Notes under the pieces: generated by a model | Database searches by the model: none | What the model saw: the letters and a program-made list of their open reading frames with translations, nothing else | Told to the model about the DNA's origin: nothing | Source of the DNA: Bacillus sp. MRMR6 | Lineage (GTDB): Bacteria; Bacillota; Bacilli; Bacillales; Cytobacillaceae | Direction: 5' to 3' | Assembly: GCF_001940785.1 (NCBI RefSeq) | Contig: NZ_MSLS01000007.1 | Coordinates: 61,742 to 102,636, forward strand | Length of the DNA: 40,895 nt | In this document: positions 1-8,072 of the stretch, piece by piece | Numbering within the stretch: position 1 is the first letter of the stretch | Layout of the letters: each line of letters begins with the position of its first letter | Program-made: the position numbers and the translations under genes

Positions 1-291
1 AGCATATACTAAGACGTTGAAAGTTTCAAAAAGTTTCTCTTTAAAAAAAATATTTTTTTGAAGAAATTTAATGAAATTGACAAATATTTGTGATGACTAA
101 TTTTATAAGATGTAGGAGATTTTCTGTGAGGTATAATTGTAGAAAAATTGCCAATATTTAAGCATGAATTTTCAAATGGTAGATTTATAATTAAGTTACT
201 AGACCAGACAGTATTTGCCAGTCGACACAAAACAAGGACTGGCTTCTATATTTTTTATAAAAAATTTTTTCCATGGAGGTTATGACTAAGT
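1..291. other. AT-rich left-edge intergenic region with one inverted repeat
   Basis: No convincing gene is seen. An open frame on the minus strand (9-230) has low-complexity composition and no ribosome binding site. An inverted repeat, GCCAGTC (217-223) and GACTGGC (237-243) with a 13-nt loop, is followed by a T-rich stretch. It could be the terminator of a gene left of the window or an operator for the flavodoxin gene. TTGACA at 77-82 resembles a -35 box, but no -10 box sits at good spacing. Confidence 0.5.
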
Positions 292-786
292 ATGAAAACT
301 TTAATTGTTTATTGCTCGTCTCATGGTACCACGGAGAAAGCCGTCCGCCTACTAAGTGAATGGCTGGAAGGGGAAGTGCTGGCAGTCGATTTAAAAAGGG
401 ATAAAATTCTATTTGATGTAAATGAATTTGACTTTGTTGTGGTTGGCGGTTCGATTCATGCTGGAAATATACAAGGGAAAGTTAAACAGTTTATCGGAAA
501 ACACTATGATGTTCTAATGACGAAAAAGGTTGCTCTTTTCCTTTGCTGCTGGCATGACGGTCAAACAGCTATTGAACAATTCAATGATGCTTTCCCGGAA
601 GAATTGAGAGACTTCTCTGTCGCAAATGGCATTTTTGGGGGAGAGTTCCTCGTTAGTAAAATGAACTTTCTTGAAAGGCAAATTGTCAAAAAAGTCAGCA
701 ATATTACAACTGATACATCTAATCTAGACACCACAGCGATCATGACCTTCGTAATGAAAATAAACGATACCTTTGCATTAGTGTAG
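292..786 (+). CDS. Flavodoxin-like protein (HemG/flavodoxin-domain family)
   Basis: This 164-residue protein has the flavodoxin fold. The N-terminal strand MKTLIVYCSSHGTTEKA carries the FMN phosphate-binding loop (S-S-H-G-T-T, residues 9-14). The second FMN loop region, VVVGGSIHAGN, is at about residues 50-60. It is likely a soluble FMN electron carrier or a quinone-linked oxidase of the HemG-like flavodoxin_5 group. The length suits that group, but I cannot assign protoporphyrinogen oxidase activity. The start follows GGAGGT (275-280), with an 11-nt spacing that is a little long. It stands alone, closed by a strong terminator shared with the convergent HMCES gene. Confidence 0.75.
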   Translation: MKTLIVYCSSHGTTEKAVRLLSEWLEGEVLAVDLKRDKILFDVNEFDFVVVGGSIHAGNIQGKVKQFIGKHYDVLMTKKVALFLCCWHDGQTAIEQFNDAFPEELRDFSVANGIFGGEFLVSKMNFLERQIVKKVSNITTDTSNLDTTAIMTFVMKINDTFALV

Positions 787-799
787 TTTTAAGTATAAG

Positions 800-846
800 G
801 CCTGACTTTTACATTACCCATATAATGTAGAAGTCAGGCTTTTTTT
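800..846. terminator. Bidirectional terminator, flavodoxin / HMCES
   Basis: The arms GCCTGACTT (800-808) and AAGTCAGGC (831-839) enclose a second TACATTA/TAATGTA pairing. T runs lie on both sides, so it serves both convergent genes. The minus-strand stop codon lies in the T run. Confidence 0.9.
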
Positions 847-1522
847 AACAGATTTTCTGAATCAGTTCGATACTATTATTTCTTGGAGAATTTACAAGCG
901 AGCTCACCTCATGGGCATCCATTAACTTAGGTTCAAGCGGCTTTAACAGAGAATTGAGCGCCGTTTTATTAGTTAACTGTGGATTGAGCCATAGTTTTTC
1001 ATCCTCGGGCTTCAGGATCACAGGCATCCGGTCATGTATATCTTTGATAAAATCATTCGCATTAGTTGTAATTACTGAGCATGAGTAGATCGAAGCACCC
1101 TCTGGTGAAATCCACTTTTCCCAGAGTCCAGCCATCGCAAATAATTGGTCTGTCTTTAAAGTAATTCTCATAGGTGTTTTTGTCTTATCGTCTAGCTTTT
1201 TCCATTCATAAAAACTGTCTGCAACAATTAAACACCGTCTTTTCTGAAAAGCATTCCTGAAGCTTGGTTTTTCATGGAGCGTTTCAGCACGGGCATTAAT
1301 CATTTTAAAGCCAATGGAAGGGTCCTTTGCCCAGGCAGGGATAAGTCCCCACCGAAGAAACCCCATTTTGTTTTGTTCCCCGTCGTTAATGACGGATAAA
1401 ACAGATTGCGAAGGAGCAATATTATAGCTCGGTGCATACTGTTCCTGCTGAAGGAAAAATTCAATATCAAATCGATCAACTAACTCATCAACACTAGCTG
1501 TCAGCGTAAATCGTCCACACAT
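845..1522 (-). CDS. SOS response-associated protein, HMCES/YedK family (abasic-site crosslinker)
   Basis: The family caps abasic sites in single-stranded DNA through a thiazolidine link to the Cys exposed after removal of Met1. The start chosen here gives MCGRFTL, which puts the catalytic Cys at position 2. GAGGTGGGG lies just upstream, while the frame is open 31 codons further. Other family signatures are visible: NARAET (conserved Asn), FYEWKK (catalytic Glu) and HDRMPVIL (active-site His). The 225-residue length is normal. The extended reading would destroy the Cys2 chemistry and run into a repeat element at 1596-1650, so it is rejected. Confidence 0.93.
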   Translation of the reverse strand: MCGRFTLTASVDELVDRFDIEFFLQQEQYAPSYNIAPSQSVLSVINDGEQNKMGFLRWGLIPAWAKDPSIGFKMINARAETLHEKPSFRNAFQKRRCLIVADSFYEWKKLDDKTKTPMRITLKTDQLFAMAGLWEKWISPEGASIYSCSVITTNANDFIKDIHDRMPVILKPEDEKLWLNPQLTNKTALNSLLKPLEPKLMDAHEVSSLVNSPRNNSIELIQKIC

Positions 1523-1595
1523 TAGCCCCACCTCATCCTTCATCCTATCTATCATATTAACAAAAATTACTTTATTAAAGAAAGTACGGCCCAAC

Positions 1596-1650
1596 TGTCC
1601 ACTGGAGACGTACAAAACAGGCGAATTGTATTTCTATGGTGACAGGCACC
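1596..1650. repeat. Dispersed 55-nt bipartite repeat, copy A
   Basis: Module 1 TGTCCACTGGAGACGTACA (1596-1614) and module 2 GGTGACAGGCACC (1638-1650) are separated by 23 nt, 55 nt in all. Module 2 is inverted relative to module 1 when compared with the copies at 11323 and 28653. It lies between the divergent HMCES and ATP-grasp genes. Confidence 0.85.
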
Positions 1651-1726
1651 GTATATTTTTTTTATGTTAGGTAATAATGAGGAAGGTTTCTAAATAACAA
1701 TTTTAACAGCATGAGAGAGGATCGGT

Positions 1727-2767
1727 ATGAATATTTGGTTTAATAGGTGGTTTTCGACGGTTACTCATTTTATTGATATGATTCGGGCGAATGAGGATGG
1801 CAGGCGGTTCGTTATCTATGGAACTCATTCAAACCCAGATGCTCTTTATTTACAGAATTGTGATTACGCCTTTACGGAGCCAGAGGGATCCGATGAGGAA
1901 TATATTCAATTTTGTCTGGATTTTTGTGAACAACATAAAATAGATATATTTATTCCGAGGAAAGCCAATGTGTTAATATCGAAACGTATATCCGACTTTG
2001 AAGCAAAGGGTGTAAAGGTTTTAGTTTGCCCTGATTCTGAATTAATGGAGACCCTGGATAATAAAGCAGCTGCCTATCATTCATTTCAAAGTAAGGAACT
2101 AGCAGGAAACAGGATTTTCTCGATTCCAGACTATTACGTTGTCAATAATATAGAAGAGTTTAAACAAGCTTATAACAGCTTGAAGAAATTGGGGCATAAT
2201 GTTTGTTTTAAACCAGTTATTGGTGAAGGCGCAAGCGGTTTCCGTGTTATAAAGGATAAGATTCATACGATTTCGGAGCTCTTTAAACACGGGAATGGCT
2301 ACCACATTCCCTATCAATATGCCTGTGAAATTCTGAGTCAGCAGCCTTCATTCCCTGATTTAATGGTGTTAGAATATTTAAGTGGTACCGAATATAGCAT
2401 TGATTGTGTGGCATCAAAAGATAAACTTTTTGCCGCGATCCCAAGAATGAAAGGGTCAGGAAGGGTAAGGGAACTTGTTAATCATCATGAACTTATAAAG
2501 CTTGCACATACGTTCCACCAAGAGTATAAGCTTCCCTATATCTTCAATATACAAGTAAGATACAACAATGGCATCCCTAAACTGCTAGAAATTAACCCGA
2601 GAATGAGCGGTGGCATGCATTTCAGTTGTTTATCTGGAATCAACTTTCCTTATTTAGCGGTAAAACTGCTACTGGGTGAAGAAATCGAACAGCCAAAACC
2701 TCATTTTGGTATAAGAGCCTGTCATATCGAAAAAGAAATGATCCTCAATAAGGATCATTTCGCTTAA
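1727..2767 (+). CDS. ATP-grasp domain protein, substrate unknown
   Basis: This 346-residue enzyme has an N-terminal pre-ATP-grasp Rossmann-like region (to about residue 110). An ATP-grasp core follows, with FKPVIGEGASGFRV (nucleotide-binding lysine and glycine-rich loop, about residues 162-175), VLEYLSGTEYSIDC, and the metal-binding LLEINPRMSGG near residue 290. The family joins a carboxylate to an amine or thiol through an acyl phosphate. The layout resembles carbamoyl phosphate synthetase-like and PylC-like ligases. No biosynthetic partner is adjacent, so the substrate cannot be inferred. The start is the ATG after GAGAGAGG. It forms a single-gene unit between repeat copy A and a bidirectional terminator. 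Confidence 0.85.
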   Translation: MNIWFNRWFSTVTHFIDMIRANEDGRRFVIYGTHSNPDALYLQNCDYAFTEPEGSDEEYIQFCLDFCEQHKIDIFIPRKANVLISKRISDFEAKGVKVLVCPDSELMETLDNKAAAYHSFQSKELAGNRIFSIPDYYVVNNIEEFKQAYNSLKKLGHNVCFKPVIGEGASGFRVIKDKIHTISELFKHGNGYHIPYQYACEILSQQPSFPDLMVLEYLSGTEYSIDCVASKDKLFAAIPRMKGSGRVRELVNHHELIKLAHTFHQEYKLPYIFNIQVRYNNGIPKLLEINPRMSGGMHFSCLSGINFPYLAVKLLLGEEIEQPKPHFGIRACHIEKEMILNKDHFA

Positions 2768-2768
2768 A

Positions 2769-2810
2769 AAACAACGCCTGGAGGTAGTGCAGATTCCAGG
2801 CGTTGTTTTT
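2769..2810. terminator. Bidirectional terminator, ATP-grasp / MFS
   Basis: AAACAACGCCTGGA (2769-2782) pairs with TCCAGGCGTTGTTT (2795-2808), a 12-14 bp stem flanked by A and T runs. It sits between convergent genes. Confidence 0.92.
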
Positions 2811-2811
2811 A

Positions 2812-4086
2812 TTATTTTTGATTATAGTCTATCTCTATTTTTCCCGTTCCTTCTGGGACGCGAAGGAGAATGGCACCGCCGATAATAAATAAGACGATTA
2901 AACTAAACACACCGCTGTTTGTATTTCCAGTCAATTGAGTTGTAATACCAACTAAGAAAGGACCTAGGATGGATGCAAATTTATAAAAGATATTATAAAA
3001 GCCGAAGAACTCATTTGCATGCTCCTTAGGAACAAGTTTCGCGAAATAGGCACGGCTTAGCGCCTGAATTCCACCTTGTGAGGAACCAACAAGCATCGCT
3101 AAGATCCAAAAGTCTAATGTTGTTTTTAAGAAATAGGCATACGTACAAATAATAATATAGATAAAAATACCCACTAATAACATTTTCTTCCCTGTGAATT
3201 TATCAGCCAATTTCCCATATAGAATGGCAAATGGTGCAGCGACAACCTGTGTGGCAAACAAAATAATCAAAAGGTTGGTCGAAGTTATTCCAAGGTCAGA
3301 ACCATAGGCAGTAGACATGGTGATAATTGTATGAACGCCGTCGATATAGAAAAAGTACGCAAGTAAAAATAGGAACAAAGGCTTGTATGCCTTGATGCGC
3401 TTTAATGTTAAATACATCCTCTTAAAACTATGGGAAATCGGATTAGCAACCCGCTCAACATAATATTTTTGTTCGACATTTTTGAGCATGGGGATGGTGA
3501 AAATCCCCCACCAGATGGCAGTTATGGCAAAGGCAATCTGACTTGCAACTGTCACAGATAAAGGCAGTATCCCTTGTTGAGATAACAATATAAGAGAAAT
3601 ACCAATAATAAAAGGGATTGTACTGCCAATATAGCCCATGGCAAATCCTTTTGACGAAATTTGGTTCATGCGGTCTTCACTCGTGACATCAACAAGGAAG
3701 GCATCATAAAAGATGTTTGCACCGCCAAAGCCTATAACAGTAAAAATATAGCAGATTAACAGGACCATCCATTGATCGCTCGGGACAACAGATAATAGGG
3801 CTGTAAACGCAACACCAAGGATTAAGAAAAATGTGAAAAATCGCTTTTTAAACCCGCGGAAATCCCCGATAGTTCCTAAGATTGGTGCGCAAATCGAAAT
3901 GAGCAGAGTCGCAAACGAGTTTGCGTACCCCCAATAAGCGGTTGAGGTCGACGAGGCGAGCCCAGCCTCTGTTGCTGCTGCTTTAAAATATAACGGAAAA
4001 ATAGCGGTTGTAATTAATATAGAATATGCAGAATTTGCCCAATCATAAAAAACCCAGCTTTTCTCTTGCTTTGTCATTCGGCTCAT
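2812..4086 (-). CDS. MFS transporter, UMF1 (Atg22-like) family
   Basis: This 424-residue, strongly hydrophobic protein has about 12 membrane segments. Its N-terminus, WVFYDWANSAYSILITTAIFP, is the hallmark of the UMF1/Atg22-like branch of the major facilitator superfamily. Members export small solutes such as amino acids, and the substrate here is unknown. The start follows AGGAGG at 7-nt spacing. It lies 28 nt downstream of the phosphodiesterase gene on the same strand, so the two are probably co-transcribed. One possibility is that it moves a product of that enzyme, but nothing in the sequence shows it. Confidence 0.88.
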   Translation of the reverse strand: MSRMTKQEKSWVFYDWANSAYSILITTAIFPLYFKAAATEAGLASSTSTAYWGYANSFATLLISICAPILGTIGDFRGFKKRFFTFFLILGVAFTALLSVVPSDQWMVLLICYIFTVIGFGGANIFYDAFLVDVTSEDRMNQISSKGFAMGYIGSTIPFIIGISLILLSQQGILPLSVTVASQIAFAITAIWWGIFTIPMLKNVEQKYYVERVANPISHSFKRMYLTLKRIKAYKPLFLFLLAYFFYIDGVHTIITMSTAYGSDLGITSTNLLIILFATQVVAAPFAILYGKLADKFTGKKMLLVGIFIYIIICTYAYFLKTTLDFWILAMLVGSSQGGIQALSRAYFAKLVPKEHANEFFGFYNIFYKFASILGPFLVGITTQLTGNTNSGVFSLIVLFIIGGAILLRVPEGTGKIEIDYNQK

Positions 4087-4113
4087 GAGTGTTCCTCCTA
4101 ATTAAATACATTC

Positions 4114-5430
4114 TCAGATTGTTAGCAAATCCTCGATGACTTTTCCATCTGTGTTACCTAAGTGAACGCCTAAAAGCCTTGCTAAGGTAGGGCCTTCATC
4201 AACTAGACGGAATGAATGGAGACGGAAATTTTGACGAATCCCTTTTCCGGAAGCCATAAAGATTGTGTCGTAGTTCTCCTTTTTTGGTGAATAACCATGG
4301 CATGCCAAGGTGTATTTTTTGTCTGCTGCTGTATCCTTTGCAGTAATGGTTTTCATATACTCCCCAAGATGATCATCTAAAAAGAAGTACCCTCTCATTG
4401 CTTCTAACATAAAGGAACAATCAGGGTCGGCACCCATTGCCTCAGCTTCTTGATTGGTAAGGACTTTTTCAATGCCCGCATCAGGGTCTGCAAGTAAAGA
4501 ATCCAATATGTTTTTTACTTTTTGAAAAACCTCCTTTGAAAACTTACTATGATCATTGATATAAATATATGCTGAACCATCACAGCTTTTACAATAAGCC
4601 TTCCAGGCACTAATCTTCCCACGGGTATTAGTAGTGATTAGACCATTATCACGAAATAGCACATTAAGATGCAGAGCCTTATTTTCATCCAAGGCACTAT
4701 GATCACCTAATACGACAAGAGTGGAATTTTCATAGATTCTGCTCTCTTTTAAAGCTGCAATAATCCGGCCAAGCCGGTCATTGTGACGATGGATTGCAAC
4801 AGATGCTTCTTTTGATGAAAATCCGTGATTATGTCGCTGAGTATCTAAATCGGTGAAATGTACCAATAGCAAATTTGGCTTTTTAGTTTTAATGGTATGT
4901 ATGGTTGATTCCAATACGAAGTCATCTAATTCAGGCTGATTTAATCCTTTGCGTAAATAGCCAAACCGTTTATTCAAATCCCACTGATAGCGGGGAGTGC
5001 CACAAGAAAGGGAAACAAGAATTTGGTGTTGCCATGGACGGTTTGGAAATATTTCAGGTAAATTGTAGTCAATATTGGCTTTTCCAGTTACGGGCCAAAG
5101 TAGGGCCGCCGTTGTCAGTCCTGCTTTTTTGGCTTCATCATATATGGTGGTTCCCTTGATAGAACTTCTATACCAATGCCAATCAGGAGAGACTCTCCCA
5201 GGCTGCAATAGTGTGTTATTGATAATTCCATGCCGATTTGGATAGTTACCTGTCACGATGGTCGCATGGCAGGGGTAAGTAACCGAAGGATAAATAGTAT
5301 CAACCTTTTCTACAAGAGCCCCCTGATGTAAAAGTCTCTGGAAGTTAGGCAGGGATTGTAATAATGGTAAGTCTAGTGATGACAAACAATCGAATGAAAT
5401 GACGATTAAGTGATCGGTTAGCCTCTTCAT
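4114..5430 (-). CDS. Type I phosphodiesterase / nucleotide pyrophosphatase family (alkaline phosphatase superfamily)
   Basis: The metal ligands and nucleophile of the family can be read in order: VISFDCLSS near the N-terminus (Asp), YPSVTYPCHATIVTGNYPNRHG (nucleophile Thr in the SVTYP segment), HFTDLDTQRHNHGF (Asp and His), VVLGDHS (Asp-His pair) and ACHGYSP (His) near the C-terminus. These bind two zinc ions and hydrolyse phosphodiester or pyrophosphate bonds. The product is about 438 residues. The chosen ATG follows GGAGGT; a TTG four codons upstream overlaps that site and is unlikely. No export signal is visible, so the enzyme is probably cytoplasmic. It leads a two-gene unit with the UMF1 transporter. 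Confidence 0.88.
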   Translation of the reverse strand: MKRLTDHLIVISFDCLSSLDLPLLQSLPNFQRLLHQGALVEKVDTIYPSVTYPCHATIVTGNYPNRHGIINNTLLQPGRVSPDWHWYRSSIKGTTIYDEAKKAGLTTAALLWPVTGKANIDYNLPEIFPNRPWQHQILVSLSCGTPRYQWDLNKRFGYLRKGLNQPELDDFVLESTIHTIKTKKPNLLLVHFTDLDTQRHNHGFSSKEASVAIHRHNDRLGRIIAALKESRIYENSTLVVLGDHSALDENKALHLNVLFRDNGLITTNTRGKISAWKAYCKSCDGSAYIYINDHSKFSKEVFQKVKNILDSLLADPDAGIEKVLTNQEAEAMGADPDCSFMLEAMRGYFFLDDHLGEYMKTITAKDTAADKKYTLACHGYSPKKENYDTIFMASGKGIRQNFRLHSFRLVDEGPTLARLLGVHLGNTDGKVIEDLLTI

Positions 5431-5746
5431 AGGTACCTCCAAATTATGTATCCAGTACCATAATTGTACAATAAATTTTTCCGGTGTTGGACTTTTTTCT
5501 CACTTTTCAAAAAAAGATAGGGTTTTCACAAGAATATGCTAAAGATAAGCCGACAATATTTAGGCCATAAGATATAATTTTGGTTTTTTGGACACCTGCC
5601 TTTACATTTTAGGGCTTGCTTGAATTTACTATTGTAGGCGGCAAAACGAGCATCTTATTGATATTATTGAGAGCACATGATTAGGGCCGCTGCAATAATG
5701 ATATTGATGGATTGGAAGAAGCAAGGAAGGAGGGAAAATATATTTT
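5431..5746. promoter_or_regulatory. Divergent intergenic region with candidate promoter for the kinase-glycosyltransferase cluster
   Basis: CCGACA (5550-5555), a 17-nt spacer and TATAAT (5573-5578) form a plausible vegetative promoter pointing to the kinase gene. Overlapping it, CATAAGATA (5566-5574) fits the sigma-K -10 pattern CATANNNTA, but no AC dinucleotide sits at the usual -35 distance. The 5' end of the transcript is not determined. No RNA structure was recognised in the remaining sequence. Confidence 0.35.
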
Positions 5747-6862
5747 ATGAATATTCAAGAAATAGAAAAATTGGTTAGCTCTATAAAGGTGACAAATATG
5801 GTAAACGCTGATGTCGAGGTGGTTAATACCTCTCCATTGGTAATGATGGGAAAAGGACGGCAAGGGGCAGTATTTCAACTGACCCAAGATATCTGTGTGA
5901 AGGTATTTGGTAATGTTGAAGATTGTGACCGTGAATATTATGCATTATCCCTTGGTCAACATACTAATCTTTTTCCAACACTTTATGGAAAAGGATCTCT
6001 ATATATTGCAATGGAAATTATTAGAGGAGTTGATTTGCGTGAATACCTGCAATCGCAGCCGTTAACTCCTACACTATCAGCAAAATTAATTGATATGTTA
6101 ATTACATTTAAACAAATCGGCTATGAGCGCATTGACCATCATAAGCGGCAAATATATTTGCTGCCCGATGGAAGTTTGAAGGTTATTGATGTCGCTAGGA
6201 CTGTATGGCGTGATCGTGTATATCCCTATCCTCGCAAGTTATTGAATTCATTAGGCGATGAAAACAAGGCAGTGTTTCTTGTCCACGTGCAAGAAATGGC
6301 ACCAGAATTATATGCCGAATGGCTCCATTACATTCACATGGAGGAAATATCGAGAAAGATAACCGAGCTTCTTCTTCCACACAAACCAGATAAACAAGTA
6401 CTGAACAACTTAAGTAAAGGCCTTTTAACAACGCATGATGAGAAAAACTATGTTATTCTCCTCCACGGCTTAGTTCACAAAGTATTTAAAGAAGAATGGA
6501 TTAAATTAATGCTTGCACGCGGGGTAAACATAGAAGAAGTTATGGCCAAAATCGATGAGCATTGGGACAATCGTGAACTAGCAGCAGAAGAAAATCAGGA
6601 TGACCATTATCGAAGCGATGATGATAATAGTAAAGGTCGTTTCCAGAGTGAAAAGCGATTTGAAGGAGAACGTGATTCCAGAAGAGATCGCACGTATGGA
6701 GGCGGGAAACGATTCCAGGGAGAAAAATATTACGACTCTGATCGATACCAGGAACGTGAGAGAGACCGTGATAAAGATCGAGACAAAAAGAAGGATAAAA
6801 ATCATGATAAAGACCGCAAGAAGGATAAGGACAAGAAGAAAAAAGATAAGAAGAAACAATAG
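5747..6862 (+). CDS. Protein-kinase-like protein with charged low-complexity tail
   Basis: Residues 30-160 carry kinase landmarks: a glycine loop GKGRQGAVF (35-43), the lysine in ICVKVF (K52), hinge YIAMEIIRGVDL (86-97), a catalytic-loop Asp (D130 in RIDHHKRQIYL) and a DFG-type Asp (D148 in VIDVAR). The Asn normally following the catalytic Asp appears to be Gln (Q135), so activity is uncertain. Residues 165-280 are helical. From about 285 to 371 the protein is almost entirely D, K, R and E, ending in runs of K and D. It heads a cluster with a glycosyltransferase and a HipA-like kinase. CotS/CotI-type spore coat kinases paired with CotSA are the nearest analogy. The ribosome binding site is AAGGAGGG, with about 12-nt spacing. 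Confidence 0.75.
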   Translation: MNIQEIEKLVSSIKVTNMVNADVEVVNTSPLVMMGKGRQGAVFQLTQDICVKVFGNVEDCDREYYALSLGQHTNLFPTLYGKGSLYIAMEIIRGVDLREYLQSQPLTPTLSAKLIDMLITFKQIGYERIDHHKRQIYLLPDGSLKVIDVARTVWRDRVYPYPRKLLNSLGDENKAVFLVHVQEMAPELYAEWLHYIHMEEISRKITELLLPHKPDKQVLNNLSKGLLTTHDEKNYVILLHGLVHKVFKEEWIKLMLARGVNIEEVMAKIDEHWDNRELAAEENQDDHYRSDDDNSKGRFQSEKRFEGERDSRRDRTYGGGKRFQGEKYYDSDRYQERERDRDKDRDKKKDKNHDKDRKKDKDKKKKDKKKQ

Positions 6863-6913
6863 AGCGATTATGGTTTAGGAAAAGCATGAATTAGAAGATA
6901 TGTTCAGATAACC

Positions 6914-6931
6914 ACACACTGGGGAGTGTGT
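6914..6931 (+). repeat. Short perfect hairpin before the glycosyltransferase gene
   Basis: ACACACT (6914-6920) and AGTGTGT (6925-6931) enclose the loop GGGG. No T run follows, so it is not a standard terminator. It lies in the 94-nt gap between the kinase and glycosyltransferase genes and could be a processing or attenuation structure. Confidence 0.45.
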
Positions 6932-6956
6932 CCAAATAAAACAAGGAGTTACCAAT

Positions 6957-8072
6957 ATGAAAGTACTAGTAATCTGGCGGCTGCTCACAGTTGGCGGTGT
7001 AAATGCAGGCTGGCGCAATCGCTCGATTTATTTTAAGAAGCATGGAATTGAAACTGAATTTCTCTATACAACCGATCATGGCGGGCTCCACATTATGCAG
7101 GATGTAGCGCCGGTTTATGTAACCAAGGATGAGAATGAGATTATCACGATTATTAAAAATAACAACTATAATGCGATTATTGTTGTCGATACGGGAAAGG
7201 CGTTTAAATGGATTAAAAAGGCAGACTTTAAGGGCCCTGTTATTGTGGAAGCACGTACTCCGGAGTTGATGAAGCTAAAGCCTCATTTGAAAACCTTCCG
7301 GGGAATTAATCCAGAAACGATTGTCGTACCATCCTATTATCAAAAACGACTTGTATCAATCTTAACGGATGAGATTCCAATCAACGTTATTTACAATGGC
7401 ATTGATACATCATTTTTCCGGGCCTTACCGGAAGGGGAAATCGACTTTGAACAGGCACCGATACTACCGAAAGATAAAAAGATTATAGGTTGGATTGGCA
7501 GATTGGACAAACGTAAGAACTGGCAAATGTTAATTGAGGTTGCAAAGATGATTAAAAATCAGCGATCTGATATTGAATTCTGGGTGATTGGCGGAGCGCA
7601 AAGCGTTCAGCGTGAAGAGTTTAAGGCTGTTTGGCAGGAAGAGAGACTGACAGATGTAATTAAGTGGTTTCCTGTTATTCCTTATCAGCAGATGCCTCAT
7701 GTGTACGCAAAAATACGAAAATCAGACGGCTGTACACTCGCAACAACTAAAACAGAGTCTTTTGGCAATACTTTTATCGAATCCATGGTAAGCGGAGTGC
7801 CTGTAGTGGCAAGTAAAATGATGCCTGTTACGGAACTCGTTGAGCACGGTAAGCATGGGCTCCTCTTTCGTGGTCAAAATGTAGATGATGCAGTTAACCA
7901 GTTGTATGGAATAGTAGATAACCCAGTTCAACATCAACAAATGTCTGAAGCAGCAATCGAGCGTGTACATGAGAAGTTTGCGATTCAAAAAGTGGCCGAA
8001 GACTACATTCATCTATTGAAAAGAATCGTTGGAGATTCCGGTGAGACTGGCGAGGTGATTACAAATGATTAA
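6957..8072 (+). CDS. GT4-type glycosyltransferase (CotSA/YtcC-like)
   Basis: This 371-residue GT-B fold enzyme starts at an ATG after AAGGAG. The N-terminal half ends near VIYNGIDTSFF (about residues 140-150), the usual interdomain segment of retaining GT4 enzymes. The C-terminal half begins with IIGWIGRLDKRKN and holds the donor-site E-x7-E element in ESFGNTFIESMVSGVPVVAS (about 267-286). It should transfer a sugar from a nucleotide sugar to an unknown acceptor. The two genes after the next one make UDP-glucose and UDP-glucuronate, which are possible donors. Its 3' end overlaps the HipA-like gene by 8 nt, implying coupled translation. Spore coat CotSA and YtcC are of the same class and similar size; orthology is not shown. 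Confidence 0.85.
   Translation: MKVLVIWRLLTVGGVNAGWRNRSIYFKKHGIETEFLYTTDHGGLHIMQDVAPVYVTKDENEIITIIKNNNYNAIIVVDTGKAFKWIKKADFKGPVIVEARTPELMKLKPHLKTFRGINPETIVVPSYYQKRLVSILTDEIPINVIYNGIDTSFFRALPEGEIDFEQAPILPKDKKIIGWIGRLDKRKNWQMLIEVAKMIKNQRSDIEFWVIGGAQSVQREEFKAVWQEERLTDVIKWFPVIPYQQMPHVYAKIRKSDGCTLATTKTESFGNTFIESMVSGVPVVASKMMPVTELVEHGKHGLLFRGQNVDDAVNQLYGIVDNPVQHQQMSEAAIERVHEKFAIQKVAEDYIHLLKRIVGDSGETGEVITND

Noticed and set aside
9..230. 73-codon open frame on the minus strand
   Set aside because: It has low-complexity, AT-driven composition, no ribosome binding site and no recognisable protein character.
6578..6859. Hydrophobic open frame opposite the kinase tail, looking like a membrane protein
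   Set aside because: It is the antisense of the Asp/Lys-rich codons (GAT/AAG read as Ile/Leu/Phe) and has no start signals of its own.
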